A stretch of DNA of 64,000 nt from Mycobacterium stomatepiae (GTDB lineage: Bacteria; Actinomycetota; Actinomycetes; Mycobacteriales; Mycobacteriaceae): contig NZ_AP022587.1 of the NCBI RefSeq assembly GCF_010731715.1, positions 5,084,001-5,148,000 of the forward strand, written 5' to 3'. Numbering within the stretch: the stretch's first letter is position 1; each line of letters starts with the position of its first letter. The notes beneath the pieces are model-generated. The model had not been told where the DNA came from and did no database searches. It worked only from the letters and a program-made list of their open reading frames with translations. Position numbers and translations under genes: made by a program. This document shows, piece by piece, positions 18,841 through 27,522 of the stretch.

Positions 18841-21800
18841 ATGAGCCAACACGCGGAGATTCCGCCGTTAACCTGGAGCGATTTGGGTGTGGGCGAGTTG
18901 CTGCCGACCGGAACGGTGACATTGCTGCTGGCCGATGTCGAGGGCTCGACGCGGCTCTGGGAGACCCAACCCGAGAAGATGACCGTCGCGCTCGCGCAGT
19001 TGAACCGCGCCGTCGACGACGCCGTTCCCGCTTTCGGTGGGGCGCGCCCGGTCGAGCAGGGGGAGGGCGACAGCTTCGTGGCCGCTTTCGCCCGCGCCTC
19101 CGATGCGGTGGCATGTGCGCTTGCGCTGCAGCGCACGCCACTGGCACCGATCAAGCTGCGCATCGGGCTGCACACCGGTGAGGTCCAGCTGCGCGACGAG
19201 TCCAACTACGCGGGGCCGACGATCAATCGGACGGCGCGGCTGCGGGATCTGGGCCATGGCGGGCAGACGCTGCTGTCCGGGGTGACCGAATCGCTGGTCG
19301 CCGAGCGCTTGCCCGACGGGGCATGGCTGACCGATCTGGGCAGTTACCCGTTGCGGGATCTGCCGCGCCTGGAGCGGGTGGTGCAGCTGTGCCATCCCGA
19401 CGTGCCGGACGAATTCCCACCGCTGCGGGTGCGTACCGCCGTTGCGTCGCACAACCTCCCGGCACAGCTGACGAATTTCATTGGGCGGCAAGCCGAAATG
19501 GCAGAGCTGCGGGGGCTGATGGCGGACAACCGGTTGGTGACGTTGACCGGCGCCGGGGGCGCGGGCAAGACCCGACTGGCGATCGAGGTCGCCGCGCAAC
19601 TGACTTCTGAGTTCGTAGATGGCCTCTGGTACGTCGACCTGGCGCCAATCACCAATCCCGCGGTCGCGCCGGTGAGCGTGGCGCGCACCCTGGGGCTCCC
19701 GGATCAGCCGGGCCGGTCGACTATGGAGTTGCTGGTGCGGTTCTACGGCGACAAGAAGATGCTGCTGTTGCTGGACAACTGTGAGCACCTACTCGACGCG
19801 TGCGGCGCTTTGGTGGTCGAGTTACTGGCCGCCTGCCCGCAATTGACGATTCTGGCCACCAGCCGCGAGCCGCTGGGTGTGCCCGGCGAGCTCAGCTGGC
19901 GGGTGCCGTCGCTGCCGCTTGCCGACCAGGCGATCGAATTGTTCGCCGACCGCGCGCGGCGCGCTCGCCCGAATTTCGTTGTGACGGAGACCAATACCGC
20001 GCAGGTGCGTGAGATCTGCGAGCGTCTCGACGGAATGCCATTGGCGATCGAGCTTGCCGCGGCACGGATTCGGGCGCTGTCGCTGCCCCAGATCGTGGAC
20101 AGTCTCCACGACCGGTTCCGCTTGTTGACCGGCGGTGCCCGCACGTCGGTGGACTGGTCGCACGCGCTGCTCACCGAACCCGAGCAGGTGTTGTTCCGGC
20201 GGCTGGCGGCATTTGTCGGCGGGTTCGACCTGGACGCGGCTCAGGCCGTCGGCGCCAGCAGCGACGTCGAGAGCTACCAATTGCTGGACCAACTCGGTCT
20301 TTTGGTCGACAAATCATTGGTGGTGGCCGAGGACACCGGGGCCGGAATGCGTTACCGGCTGTTGGAGACGGTACGTCAATATGCTCAGGAAAAGCTGATG
20401 GAGTCGGGTGAGGCAGACGACGCGCGAACCCGGCACCGCGACTATTACGCCGCCACCGCGACGCACCTGGCCGCGCGTGGTCGCCCGGACGACGAGCCTT
20501 TGATCGATTGGGCCGACACCGAAATGGAGAATTTGCGCGCCGCCTTTGCATGGAGCCGTGAGCGCTCCGATCCGGAGGCGGCGCTACGGCTGGTGTTCGA
20601 CTTGCGCCGATTCTGGCTGCGCAGCGGTCGCTCTCGAGAGGCGGCGGCCGGGTTGGGCGCCGTACTGGACGACCTGGACCGTGCTCGCGTCGCCCCCGAG
20701 GTATGGGTGCGTGCCGTCGCCGAGCACGCCACCCTGGCGGTGTGGTCGGTGACATCCACCGACCTCCCTCGGGCGGGGGAGGCGCTGGCTCTCGCCCGTC
20801 AGCTGGACGACCCGGGACTGCTTGTCCACACCCTTATCGCATGCGGAATGCTCGGGGCCTACGGCGCCGAGATGGGCCAATCCAGCCTCGCCGAGGCGAT
20901 CGACTTGGTTCGCGCCCGCGGCGATCGGTGGACTTTGTGCGAAATCTACAGCTATCAGGCGATGTTGGGCGCCTACGCGGGCGAGCCGGTTCAGGCCCGC
21001 GTGGCGGGCGAGGAGGGACGAGATCTGGCCGACGCGCTCGGCGATCGCTTCATGTCGTGCGGTTGCCGCGTCTGGCTGGGCACGGCGTTGGGGTTGTTGG
21101 GAGATCTGGCCGGCGCCGACGAGGTCATGCGGTGCCTCATCGCGGAGGCCGAGGAAAGCGGCGACCTCACCATGACGGTTTTCGCGCAGGTGGTTCATGC
21201 GAACGTGCTCGCCTTCAAGGGGGACGCTGGTCCCGCTGGCCTGGCGGCGCGGGCAGCGCTTACGGCCGCCGAGGCGTTGGGCGGCTATTACGGCGATGCG
21301 GTATATGCCGCGACGGCCAACGCGGCGCTGGCGGCCGGCGACACCGCGGCGGCCAGGCAGGCATCCGAGGAAAGCCGGCGCCAAACCGTTCCCATCCGGG
21401 AGGTCTTCCTGCGGGGGTTCAATCCCGTCGCCGAAATCGCATTGGCAGAAGGAGATCTGGTCGCTGCTCGTCGTTGGGTCGACGACTCCGTCGCGGTAGT
21501 TCCGGGCGCGCAGCGAGGGGTTGCGCTGACGGTGCGTGCCTTTGTCGCACTAGCACAAGGTGATTCCGAACAGGCCGAACGTGATGCTCATGAGGCATTG
21601 ACGGTCGCATCTGGCACACAGGCGTGTTTCCGGGTTCCCGACACGTTGGAATGCCTGGCCCGCCTGGCGGTCGACGAGGACAACAACGCTTACGCGGCGC
21701 GCCTACTCGGCGCGGCATCTGGTATTCGGTGCCGCACCGGTGCCGTTCGTATCCCGATGTATAAAGCAGGCAGCGATGCCGCGGTGATCAAGGTTCGAGA

Positions 21801-22107
21801 AGCTCTGGCGCAGAAGAACTTTGACGCGGCCTGGGCCGAGGGCGCCGCATTGTCGACCGAGGAGGCGATCGCCTACGCGCAACGCGGGCGAGGCCAGCGC
21901 AAGCGGTCCGCCAGCGGCTGGGGATCGCTCACCCCGATGGAGCAGGACGTCGTGCGCCTGGTCGCAGAAGGACTGGGCAACAAGGAGAGTGGCGACCGGC
22001 TGTTCATCTCACCGCGTACCGTGCAGTCCCACCTCACGCACGTCTACGCGAAGCTCGGGCTGACCTCACGCGTTCAGCTGGTCCAGGAGGCCGTCCGGCA
22101 CGGCTGA
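18841..22107 (+). CDS. LuxR-family regulator with nucleotide cyclase and NB-ARC domains
   Basis: This is a multidomain regulator of about 1,088 residues. Residues 20-195 form a class III nucleotidyl-cyclase-like domain, with metal-binding aspartates in LLADVEGST and EGEGDSFVAAF and the NRTAR catalytic helix. Residues 215-530 form an AfsR/NB-ARC STAND ATPase, with Walker A TGAGGAGKTRLA, Walker B LLLLDNCEHLL, ATSREPLGV and GMPLAIELAAARI. About 500 residues of helical TPR-like repeats follow, then a C-terminal LuxR HTH (LTPMEQDVVRLVAEGLGNKE, RTVQSHLTHVYAKLGL). H37Rv has paralogues of this build (Rv0890c, Rv1358, Rv2488c). Start codons at 18805, 18829 and 18841 all lack a ribosome site. It is divergent from the P450-SDR pair and is likely their regulator. 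Confidence 0.9.
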   Translation: MSQHAEIPPLTWSDLGVGELLPTGTVTLLLADVEGSTRLWETQPEKMTVALAQLNRAVDDAVPAFGGARPVEQGEGDSFVAAFARASDAVACALALQRTPLAPIKLRIGLHTGEVQLRDESNYAGPTINRTARLRDLGHGGQTLLSGVTESLVAERLPDGAWLTDLGSYPLRDLPRLERVVQLCHPDVPDEFPPLRVRTAVASHNLPAQLTNFIGRQAEMAELRGLMADNRLVTLTGAGGAGKTRLAIEVAAQLTSEFVDGLWYVDLAPITNPAVAPVSVARTLGLPDQPGRSTMELLVRFYGDKKMLLLLDNCEHLLDACGALVVELLAACPQLTILATSREPLGVPGELSWRVPSLPLADQAIELFADRARRARPNFVVTETNTAQVREICERLDGMPLAIELAAARIRALSLPQIVDSLHDRFRLLTGGARTSVDWSHALLTEPEQVLFRRLAAFVGGFDLDAAQAVGASSDVESYQLLDQLGLLVDKSLVVAEDTGAGMRYRLLETVRQYAQEKLMESGEADDARTRHRDYYAATATHLAARGRPDDEPLIDWADTEMENLRAAFAWSRERSDPEAALRLVFDLRRFWLRSGRSREAAAGLGAVLDDLDRARVAPEVWVRAVAEHATLAVWSVTSTDLPRAGEALALARQLDDPGLLVHTLIACGMLGAYGAEMGQSSLAEAIDLVRARGDRWTLCEIYSYQAMLGAYAGEPVQARVAGEEGRDLADALGDRFMSCGCRVWLGTALGLLGDLAGADEVMRCLIAEAEESGDLTMTVFAQVVHANVLAFKGDAGPAGLAARAALTAAEALGGYYGDAVYAATANAALAAGDTAAARQASEESRRQTVPIREVFLRGFNPVAEIALAEGDLVAARRWVDDSVAVVPGAQRGVALTVRAFVALAQGDSEQAERDAHEALTVASGTQACFRVPDTLECLARLAVDEDNNAYAARLLGAASGIRCRTGAVRIPMYKAGSDAAVIKVREALAQKNFDAAWAEGAALSTEEAIAYAQRGRGQRKRSASGWGSLTPMEQDVVRLVAEGLGNKESGDRLFISPRTVQSHLTHVYAKLGLTSRVQLVQEAVRHG

Positions 22108-22153
22108 CTATCCGCGCCGAGATTGCCGCTATGGCTGCGATTCCTCCCTTGAG

Positions 22154-22172
22154 TTCAAGGGGTGGTTGCAAC
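22154..22172 (+). repeat. left inverted repeat of the IS30-type element
   Basis: The 19-base end starts TTCAAGG and finishes TGGTTGCAAC. It pairs with the right end at 23436-23454, with mismatches only at the two G positions in the middle. The preceding CCTTGAG makes a small palindrome with it. Confidence 0.75.
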
Positions 22173-22193
22173 ACTTCGTAGTTAGGGGTGTTG

Positions 22194-23453
22194 ATGACGG
22201 GTCAGCCTCAGTTGTTGGTGGTGCAGCGGCGGTATTGGGATTTGATCGCTGCGGGATGGTCCTCGGAGGATGCCGGGGTGGCGGTCGGCGTGTCGGCGAC
22301 GTGCGGTAGCAAGTGGTTTCGCAGGTTTGGTGGTGTGAATCCACGATGGTCAAAGCCTCAAGGACAGCGACGGCCGCGGCTGTCGGCGGATGAGCGTGAA
22401 CAGATCATGATCGGCACCGCGCACGGTGAGTCGATCCGTTCGATGGCGCGCCGGTTGGGCCGGGCGCCGTCGACGATCATGCGCGAGATTGCCCACAACG
22501 GTGTCATGCGAGGGCATGTGGGCCGTTATCGCGCCCGGTATCGGTTCGGGGCCCGCCGGGCCGGTTGGGACGCGAAGTCGGGCTACTCGGCGCGCATCGC
22601 TCAGCGGCGCAGCGAGCAACGGGCGCGTCGACCCAAGACCGGCAAGTTGGGCCGCTGTGAGCAATTGCGGGCCGAGGTGCAAGCGTTGTTGGTCAACAAG
22701 TACAGCCCCGAACAGATCGCCGGGGTATTGACCGCGACCTATCCTGACCGCCCGGAGATGCAGGTGTCCCACGAAACCATCTACCAGGCGCTTTACGTGC
22801 AAGGGCGCGGAGAACTGCGCCGGGAACTGAGGACATGCCTGCGCACCGGGCGCGCGTTGCGTAAACCGCGCCGACGGGCCCGCGCCGGTGACGGCCGCGG
22901 CCGTATCCAAGGCATGGTCAACATCAGTGAGCGGCCCGCCGAAGCTAACGACCGCGCCGTGCCAGGCCATTGGGAAGGAGACCTGATCATCGGCAAGGAC
23001 CAGGCCTCTCAAATCGGCACGCTGGTTGAACGTTCCACCGGATATGTCCGACTGCTGCACCTACCCCATACCCGTAGCGCCGAGGCCGTCGCCGAGGCCA
23101 TGATCGCCGCGGTCAAAGACCTGCCCGCCACCTTGCGCCGCACCGTGACCTGGGACCAACGCCACGAAATGGCCCACCACGCCCGCATCAGCATCGACAC
23201 CGGCATCGAGGTTTACTTCTGCGATCCCCACTCACCCTGGCAGCGCGGTAGCAATGAGAACACCAACGGCCTACTACGGCAATACTTTCCAAAGGGCACC
23301 GACCTTTCGGTGCACGACGCCGAACACCTCGCCTACGTCGCCGACGAACTCAACGGACGACCCCGAAAACGCTTCAACTGGGACAACCCCACCAACCGCC
23401 TCAACAAGCTACTGTCCACCCCGACAGACACAACTGTTGCAACCAAACCTTGA
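22194..23453 (+). CDS. IS30 family transposase
   Basis: This is a DDE transposase of 419 residues from ATG 22194, which has AGGGG six bases upstream (GTG 22188 would add two). An N-terminal helix-turn-helix region includes IRSMARRLGRAPSTIMREIAHNG, typical of IS30. The catalytic triad is visible as WEGDLIIG, VTWDQRHEMAHH and the glutamate in WQRGSNENTNGLLRQYFPKGTD, cited here only as the RGSNENTNG part of the family signature. The frame is uninterrupted, and its stop lies inside the right inverted repeat. Confidence 0.95.
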   Translation: MTGQPQLLVVQRRYWDLIAAGWSSEDAGVAVGVSATCGSKWFRRFGGVNPRWSKPQGQRRPRLSADEREQIMIGTAHGESIRSMARRLGRAPSTIMREIAHNGVMRGHVGRYRARYRFGARRAGWDAKSGYSARIAQRRSEQRARRPKTGKLGRCEQLRAEVQALLVNKYSPEQIAGVLTATYPDRPEMQVSHETIYQALYVQGRGELRRELRTCLRTGRALRKPRRRARAGDGRGRIQGMVNISERPAEANDRAVPGHWEGDLIIGKDQASQIGTLVERSTGYVRLLHLPHTRSAEAVAEAMIAAVKDLPATLRRTVTWDQRHEMAHHARISIDTGIEVYFCDPHSPWQRGSNENTNGLLRQYFPKGTDLSVHDAEHLAYVADELNGRPRKRFNWDNPTNRLNKLLSTPTDTTVATKP

Positions 23454-23454
23454 A
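23436..23454 (-). repeat. right inverted repeat of the IS30-type element
   Basis: This is the right end, GTTGCAACCAAACCTTGAA, the near-complement of the left end at 22154-22172. The transposase stop codon falls within it. Confidence 0.75.
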
Positions 23455-23513
23455 TCCACCTCCGCGATCACGACCATGACGGCAATCTCGGCGAGGCGAG
23501 GTGCCGCGACCGA

Positions 23514-24164
23514 TCACTTCGCGGCGACGACGAATCCGTGGATGATCGTGTCGACATCGGTCGACTGCGCGGCGGCCTGATCGGCCAAACCGGTGATGGT
23601 CAGCTGCACGAAGTAGCGCTGCTTGGCCGGCGGCGACCCGGTAGGCAGCACGATCCGGTTCCAGCTGTGCAGCCGGGTGCCGTTCTCGCCGTTGTAGCTG
23701 CCCTGGATCATCGCCGAGGGGAACCCGTTGTAGGGCGCCATCGAGGAGTCCAATTGCTTGAAGTTCTCGAACAATTGGGCGTCGTCGTTGCCGTGCTTGA
23801 TGACCTGCGCGGGGTCGAAGTCCCCGTTCAGGGCGAACACCACGAGCCGCGCGGTCGGATACTTCTTGTCCTTGGCCAGGATCACCGTCTCGGGCGCGAT
23901 ATGCGGATCGGTGAACGGTGACCAGCCCGGCGGCGTCGGTATCGACACCTTCAAATCGGTTAGGGCACTCGGCGCTACCTGCTTACCCGTCACGCCGATG
24001 CTGTTCAGATACTGCGACAGGGGGACCGGCTGCTCGACGGTGGCGGTGGTCGTTGCCGTCGAACTCGTCGTCCAAACCGTCGAGTAGTCAGGAGCTTTCG
24101 GCCCGCAAGCAACCGCGCACACCGTCAGCGCGGCGATCGCGACAGCGGCTGGAAGCCGTCTCAC
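23514..24164 (-). CDS. lpqT: lipoprotein LpqT
   Basis: This is a 216-residue LpqN/LpqT-family lipoprotein. A short signal peptide ends in the lipobox AVAC with the lipidated cysteine at residue 20. A Ser/Thr-rich linker follows and then a compact domain (LKVSIPTPPGWSPFTDPHIAPET) shared with LpqN, DUF4853-like and Mog1/PsbP-like folds. Its role is unknown beyond cell-envelope location; M. tuberculosis LpqT is Rv1016c. Its start overlaps the arsC-like stop by four bases, implying translational coupling. The upstream IS element ends 59 bases from its stop and does not interrupt it. Confidence 0.92.
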   Translation of the reverse strand: MRRLPAAVAIAALTVCAVACGPKAPDYSTVWTTSSTATTTATVEQPVPLSQYLNSIGVTGKQVAPSALTDLKVSIPTPPGWSPFTDPHIAPETVILAKDKKYPTARLVVFALNGDFDPAQVIKHGNDDAQLFENFKQLDSSMAPYNGFPSAMIQGSYNGENGTRLHSWNRIVLPTGSPPAKQRYFVQLTITGLADQAAAQSTDVDTIIHGFVVAAK

Positions 24165-24505
24165 AGAATCTCGTGGACCGCGTCGATCGGACGGGCCAGC
24201 CGGGTGCCCTTCGCGGTCACGACAAATGGGCGCTCGATCAGGATCGGATGCTCTGCCATCGCGTCGAGCAGTTGATCGTCTGTTGCGTCGGCCAGTCCCA
24301 GTTCGGTGTACAGTGATTCACGTTTGCGCACCGCGGTCCGCACATCGATGCCCGCGTCGCGGATCATCTTCACCAGTTCGGCGCGCGACGGGGGAGTCTT
24401 CAGGTACTGGACGACGGTGGGTTCTAAACCGTTGTCCCGCAACAAATCCAAGGTCTTGCGGGAAGTACTGCATTTGGGGTTGTGATAGATGACAGCTTCG
24501 GCCAT
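24161..24505 (-). CDS. arsC: ArsC/Spx-family arsenate reductase (glutaredoxin type)
   Basis: This is a 114-residue thioredoxin-fold protein of the ArsC glutaredoxin-dependent family. The N-terminal YHNPKCSTSRKTL carries the catalytic cysteine at residue 12, and IERPFVVTAKG near residue 90 supplies the conserved arginine. It may reduce arsenate, but no arsenite pump or ArsR lies near, so a general redox role in the YffB/Spx-like group is possible. It sits immediately after prs (stop to start without a gap) and overlaps lpqT by four bases. I do not recall a gene here in H37Rv. Confidence 0.88.
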   Translation of the reverse strand: MAEAVIYHNPKCSTSRKTLDLLRDNGLEPTVVQYLKTPPSRAELVKMIRDAGIDVRTAVRKRESLYTELGLADATDDQLLDAMAEHPILIERPFVVTAKGTRLARPIDAVHEIL

Positions 24506-25486
24506 CTAAGCGTCTCCGTCGAAAAGCCCTGTGACCGAACCATTTTCGAAGACAGCGCGAATGGTGCTCGCCAGCAACGGCGCGATCGACAACATCGTCA
24601 GCTGAGGAAAACGCTTGTCCTCGCCGAGCGGCAGCGTGTTCGTGACAATAACCTCCCGGGCGCCGCAGGAGGCCAGCCGGTCGGCGGCCGGATCCGACAG
24701 CACACCGTGGGTGGCCGCGACGATCACGTCGGTCGCGCCGTCCTGCAGCAAAAGCTTTACGGCGCCGGCGATGGTGCCACCGGTGTCGATCATGTCGTCG
24801 ATCAGCACGCAGGTGCGGCCCTCGACTTCACCGACAACGCGGTTGGAGACCACCTGGTTGGGCACCCGCGGATCCCGGGTCTTGTGAATGAAGGCCAGCG
24901 GAACGCCGCCGAGCGAGTCGGCCCACTTCTCGGCGATGCGCACCCGCCCGGAGTCGGGGGAGACCACGACCATGTTGCCGTCGGGATAGTTGTCCTTGAT
25001 GTAGGTGGTCAGCAGGGTCTGGCCGCGCATGTGGTCGACCGGCCCGTCGAAGAAACCCTGGATCTGGTCGGTGTGCAGGTCGACGGTCACGATCCGGTCG
25101 GCCCCCGCGGTCTTGAGCAGGTCGGCGACCAGCCGGGCCGAGATCGGCTCGCGGCCGCGATGCTTCTTGTCCTGGCGGGCGTAGGGATAGAACGGCATCA
25201 CGGCGGTGATCCGCTTGGCGCTGCCGCGCTTGAGCGCATCGATCATGATCAGCGCTTCCATCAGCCAGTTGTTCACCGGGTCCGGGCAGGACTGCAGGAC
25301 GAAGGCGTCGCACCCGCGCACCGACTCGTCGAAGCGCACGAAGATCTCGCCGTTGGCGAACTCCCGCGCCGTCTGCGCGGTGACGTGGACGTCGAGTTCC
25401 TTGGCGACCTGCTCGGCCAGCTCGGGGTGCGCCCGGCCGGAGAACAGCATCAGATTTTTGCGATTATCGGTCCAGTCGTGGCTCAC
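24506..25486 (-). CDS. prs: ribose-phosphate pyrophosphokinase
   Basis: PRPP synthetase makes phosphoribosyl pyrophosphate from ribose-5-phosphate and ATP for nucleotide, histidine, tryptophan and decaprenylphosphoryl-arabinose synthesis. The 326-residue protein has the ATP-site flexible loop RQDKKHRGREPISA, VVSPDSGRVRIAEKWA and the PRPP-binding loop CVLIDDMIDTGGT. It matches PrsA Rv1017c in order and length. ATG at 25486 lies about 100 bases after glmU; arsC and lpqT follow directly. Confidence 0.97.
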   Translation of the reverse strand: MSHDWTDNRKNLMLFSGRAHPELAEQVAKELDVHVTAQTAREFANGEIFVRFDESVRGCDAFVLQSCPDPVNNWLMEALIMIDALKRGSAKRITAVMPFYPYARQDKKHRGREPISARLVADLLKTAGADRIVTVDLHTDQIQGFFDGPVDHMRGQTLLTTYIKDNYPDGNMVVVSPDSGRVRIAEKWADSLGGVPLAFIHKTRDPRVPNQVVSNRVVGEVEGRTCVLIDDMIDTGGTIAGAVKLLLQDGATDVIVAATHGVLSDPAADRLASCGAREVIVTNTLPLGEDKRFPQLTMLSIAPLLASTIRAVFENGSVTGLFDGDA

Positions 25487-25589
25487 CGTGCTGCCCCCGC
25501 CGTATCGGGATCAAAATTGGAAATGCCCATCGTACGTAGCGAATCGTACGGAACGATTGCCGGGTTACCAGACATCGAATTCATGGTGT

Positions 25590-27077
25590 CTATTCGGATT
25601 CGGGCGGGCCGGGGGCCGTCGCCGATTGCTGGGCCGCCTTGTCCGCGGCTTCCGCGGCGGCGCTGCCTGGACGTTTGCGTTGCACCCAGTTCTCGATGTT
25701 GCGTTGCGGGCCCGCCGAAACCGCCAGCGCACCGGGCGGCACATCCTCACGCAGCACCGTGCCCGCCCCGGTGTACGCGCCATCACCGACGGTCACCGGC
25801 GCGACGAACATCGTGTCTGAGCCGGTGCGGACGTGCGAGCCGACCGTCGTGCGCCGCTTCGTCGCGCCGTCGTAGTTGACGAACACGCTGGACGCCCCGA
25901 TGTTGCTGTGCTCGCCGATGTCGGCGTCGCCGACATAGGTCAGGTGTGGCACCTTGGTACCCGTCCCGATGTTGGCGTTCTTCACCTCGACGAAGGCACC
26001 GAGCTTGCCGTCGGCGCCCAGCACCGTGCCAGGCCGCAGGAAGGTAAATGGGCCGACGGTGGCGCCGCTGCCGATCGCCGCGGAATCCCCGTGCGTCCGG
26101 ACCACCGATGCGCCGTCGCCGACCGTGACGTCGGTCAGCGTGGTGTCCGGGCCGACGACACAGCCGCCCCCGATCTGGGTGTGGCCGAGCAGCTGGGTCC
26201 CGGGATGGACGACCGTGTCGCACCCGATCGTGACGTCGACGTCGATCCAGGTGGTGGCCGGATCGATCACCGTTACCCCGGCCATCTGGTGGGCGGCGAC
26301 GATGCGGCGGTTGAGTTCGGCGCCGAGCGCGGCGAGCTGGACGCGGTTGTTCACGCCGGCCACCAGCGCGCTGTCGTCGACGTGCCGGGCGTGCACGGGC
26401 CGGCCGTCGCCGCGCAGGATGGCGATGACGTCGGTCAGGTAGAGCTCTTGCTGGGCGTTGTTGGAGCTCAGCCGGCTCAGCGCCGACCGTAGGGCGGCGA
26501 CGTCGAAGGCGTAGACGCCGGCGTTGACCTCGCCGATCTTGCGCTGCGACGCGCTCGCGTCGGCTTCCTCGACGATCGCCATCACTTGGCCTGGCTGGGG
26601 GTCGTCCTGGGTGCGCAGGATGCGGCCGTAGCCGAACGGGTCGGGCAGCGTGGTAGTGAGCACCGTCGCGGCGGCCGACATCGCGTTGTGGGTCGCGATC
26701 AGGTCTGCCAGGGTGTCGGAATCGAGCAGCGGGGTATCGCCGGAGGTGATCACGACGACGCCGGCGTAGTCCTCCGGCAGCGCGGACAGGCCGCAGAGCG
26801 CGGCGTGGCCGGTGCCGCGGGGACGGTCCTGCAGGGCGACGTCTATGGGACGGCCGAGGGTGTCGGCGAGATCGGCGACGATCGGCGCGATGCGCTGATG
26901 CTCGTGGCCCAGCACCACGACCAGTCGCTGCGGCGCCACCTTGGCGATCGCGTGCAGCGAGTGTGCCAACATGCTGCGGCCCGCCAGCCGGTGCAGCACC
27001 TTCGGGGTCTCCGAGCGCATCCGGGTGCCGGGCCCGGCCGCCAGCACCACGACCGCAGTGTCACCGCGAAACGACAT
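25590..27077 (-). CDS. glmU: bifunctional UDP-GlcNAc pyrophosphorylase/glucosamine-1-phosphate acetyltransferase
   Basis: GlmU acetylates glucosamine-1-phosphate and joins it to UMP, giving UDP-GlcNAc for peptidoglycan and arabinogalactan linker synthesis. The N-terminal uridyltransferase domain opens with [20 protein letters not shown], where the usual LAAGKGTRM reads GPG. The C-terminal half is a left-handed beta helix of hexapeptide repeats ([20 protein letters not shown], cited to 20 residues) with the acetyltransferase histidine region. An Ala/Pro-rich tail after residue 465 is typical of mycobacteria. It is 495 residues, matching Rv1018c. Confidence 0.97.
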   Translation of the reverse strand: MSFRGDTAVVVLAAGPGTRMRSETPKVLHRLAGRSMLAHSLHAIAKVAPQRLVVVLGHEHQRIAPIVADLADTLGRPIDVALQDRPRGTGHAALCGLSALPEDYAGVVVITSGDTPLLDSDTLADLIATHNAMSAAATVLTTTLPDPFGYGRILRTQDDPQPGQVMAIVEEADASASQRKIGEVNAGVYAFDVAALRSALSRLSSNNAQQELYLTDVIAILRGDGRPVHARHVDDSALVAGVNNRVQLAALGAELNRRIVAAHQMAGVTVIDPATTWIDVDVTIGCDTVVHPGTQLLGHTQIGGGCVVGPDTTLTDVTVGDGASVVRTHGDSAAIGSGATVGPFTFLRPGTVLGADGKLGAFVEVKNANIGTGTKVPHLTYVGDADIGEHSNIGASSVFVNYDGATKRRTTVGSHVRTGSDTMFVAPVTVGDGAYTGAGTVLREDVPPGALAVSAGPQRNIENWVQRKRPGSAAAEAADKAAQQSATAPGPPESE

Positions 27078-27207
27078 CGACTCTCCTCGTGCTGTGTCCC
27101 ACGCAAGGCGGACCGCCGCAGCGCCGCCACGTCGTCAAGACTGTCATTCACCTGCACTGGTGGCAAAAATCTCGTACCCGTGCCCCCGGTGAGACAAGCA
27201 ACCGATG

Positions 27208-27279
27208 CTCCGTCGCCAGGACTCGAACCTGAACTATCTGAACCAAAATCAGAGGTGCTGCCGATTACACCACGACGGA
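27208..27279 (-). tRNA. tRNA-Gln (anticodon TTG)
   Basis: The reverse strand folds as a 72-base tRNA. The acceptor stem is TCCGTCG with CGACGGA and a G discriminator. The anticodon stem TCTGA/TCAGA closes a loop TTTTGGT that places TTG as anticodon, and the T-arm is CAGGTTCGAGTCCTG. A U1-A72 pair with G73 is typical of tRNA-Gln. CCA is not encoded. It sits between glmU and the TetR gene, as glnU does in M. tuberculosis. Confidence 0.95.
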
Positions 27280-27330
27280 CTGCAGATCACGGCCGATGGC
27301 GGCTAACGCCAACCGCGCCACCAAGACTTT

Positions 27331-27440
27331 AGTCTGACGACGATGCGGAGCGCTTGCGGTCTGCTGAGGAGTCGGACAATCCAGCCCAAGTCTGACGACG
27401 ATGCGGAGCGCTTGCGGTCTGCTGAGGAGTCGGACAATCC
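27331..27440 (+). repeat. MIRU-like tandem repeat, two 52-bp copies with 58-bp period
   Basis: Two identical 52-base copies occupy 27331-27382 and 27389-27440, separated by six bases. Each contains GACGACGATGCGGAGCGC and GCTGAGGAGTCGGACAATCC. A ten-base piece, GTCGGACAAT, recurs at 27482-27491. The core resembles the reverse complement of the MIRU at 39867-39921 (GACGATGCAGAGCGC, GATGAGGAGGAG). Such loci vary in copy number between strains. It lies in the leader of the TetR gene. Confidence 0.85.
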
Positions 27441-27522
27441 GACCCGGGCGGTGTCAGACCCATTGGCGGCCCCCCGGGAAAGTCGGACAATTTCACCAGG
27501 GGAAACCGATACCCTGATTGAC

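Larger units (their letters stand above)
22154..23454. mobile_element. IS30-family insertion sequence, about 1.3 kb, apparently complete
   Basis: One transposase gene fills the element. Its ends are imperfect inverted repeats at 22154-22172 and 23436-23454, which match in 17 of 19 positions and share TGGTTGCAAC and the outer TTCAAGG. The immediate flanks (GAG on the left, TCC on the right) do not form a clear target duplication, so the exact ends may be off by a few bases. It lies 46 bases after the stop of the LuxR-type gene and 59 bases before the end of lpqT. The intact reading frame and good ends suggest a recent and possibly active insertion. Confidence 0.85.

Noticed and set aside
22108..22153. 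Target duplication or partial IS remnant left of the IS30 element
   Set aside because: The CCTTGAG before the left end only forms a small palindrome with it and is not repeated at the right flank in direct orientation.
27343..27522. N-terminal extension of the TetR protein through the 58-bp repeats
   Set aside because: An upstream frame is open, but it would be encoded by variable repeats and is absent from the known Rv1019 protein; GTG at 27523 fits better.
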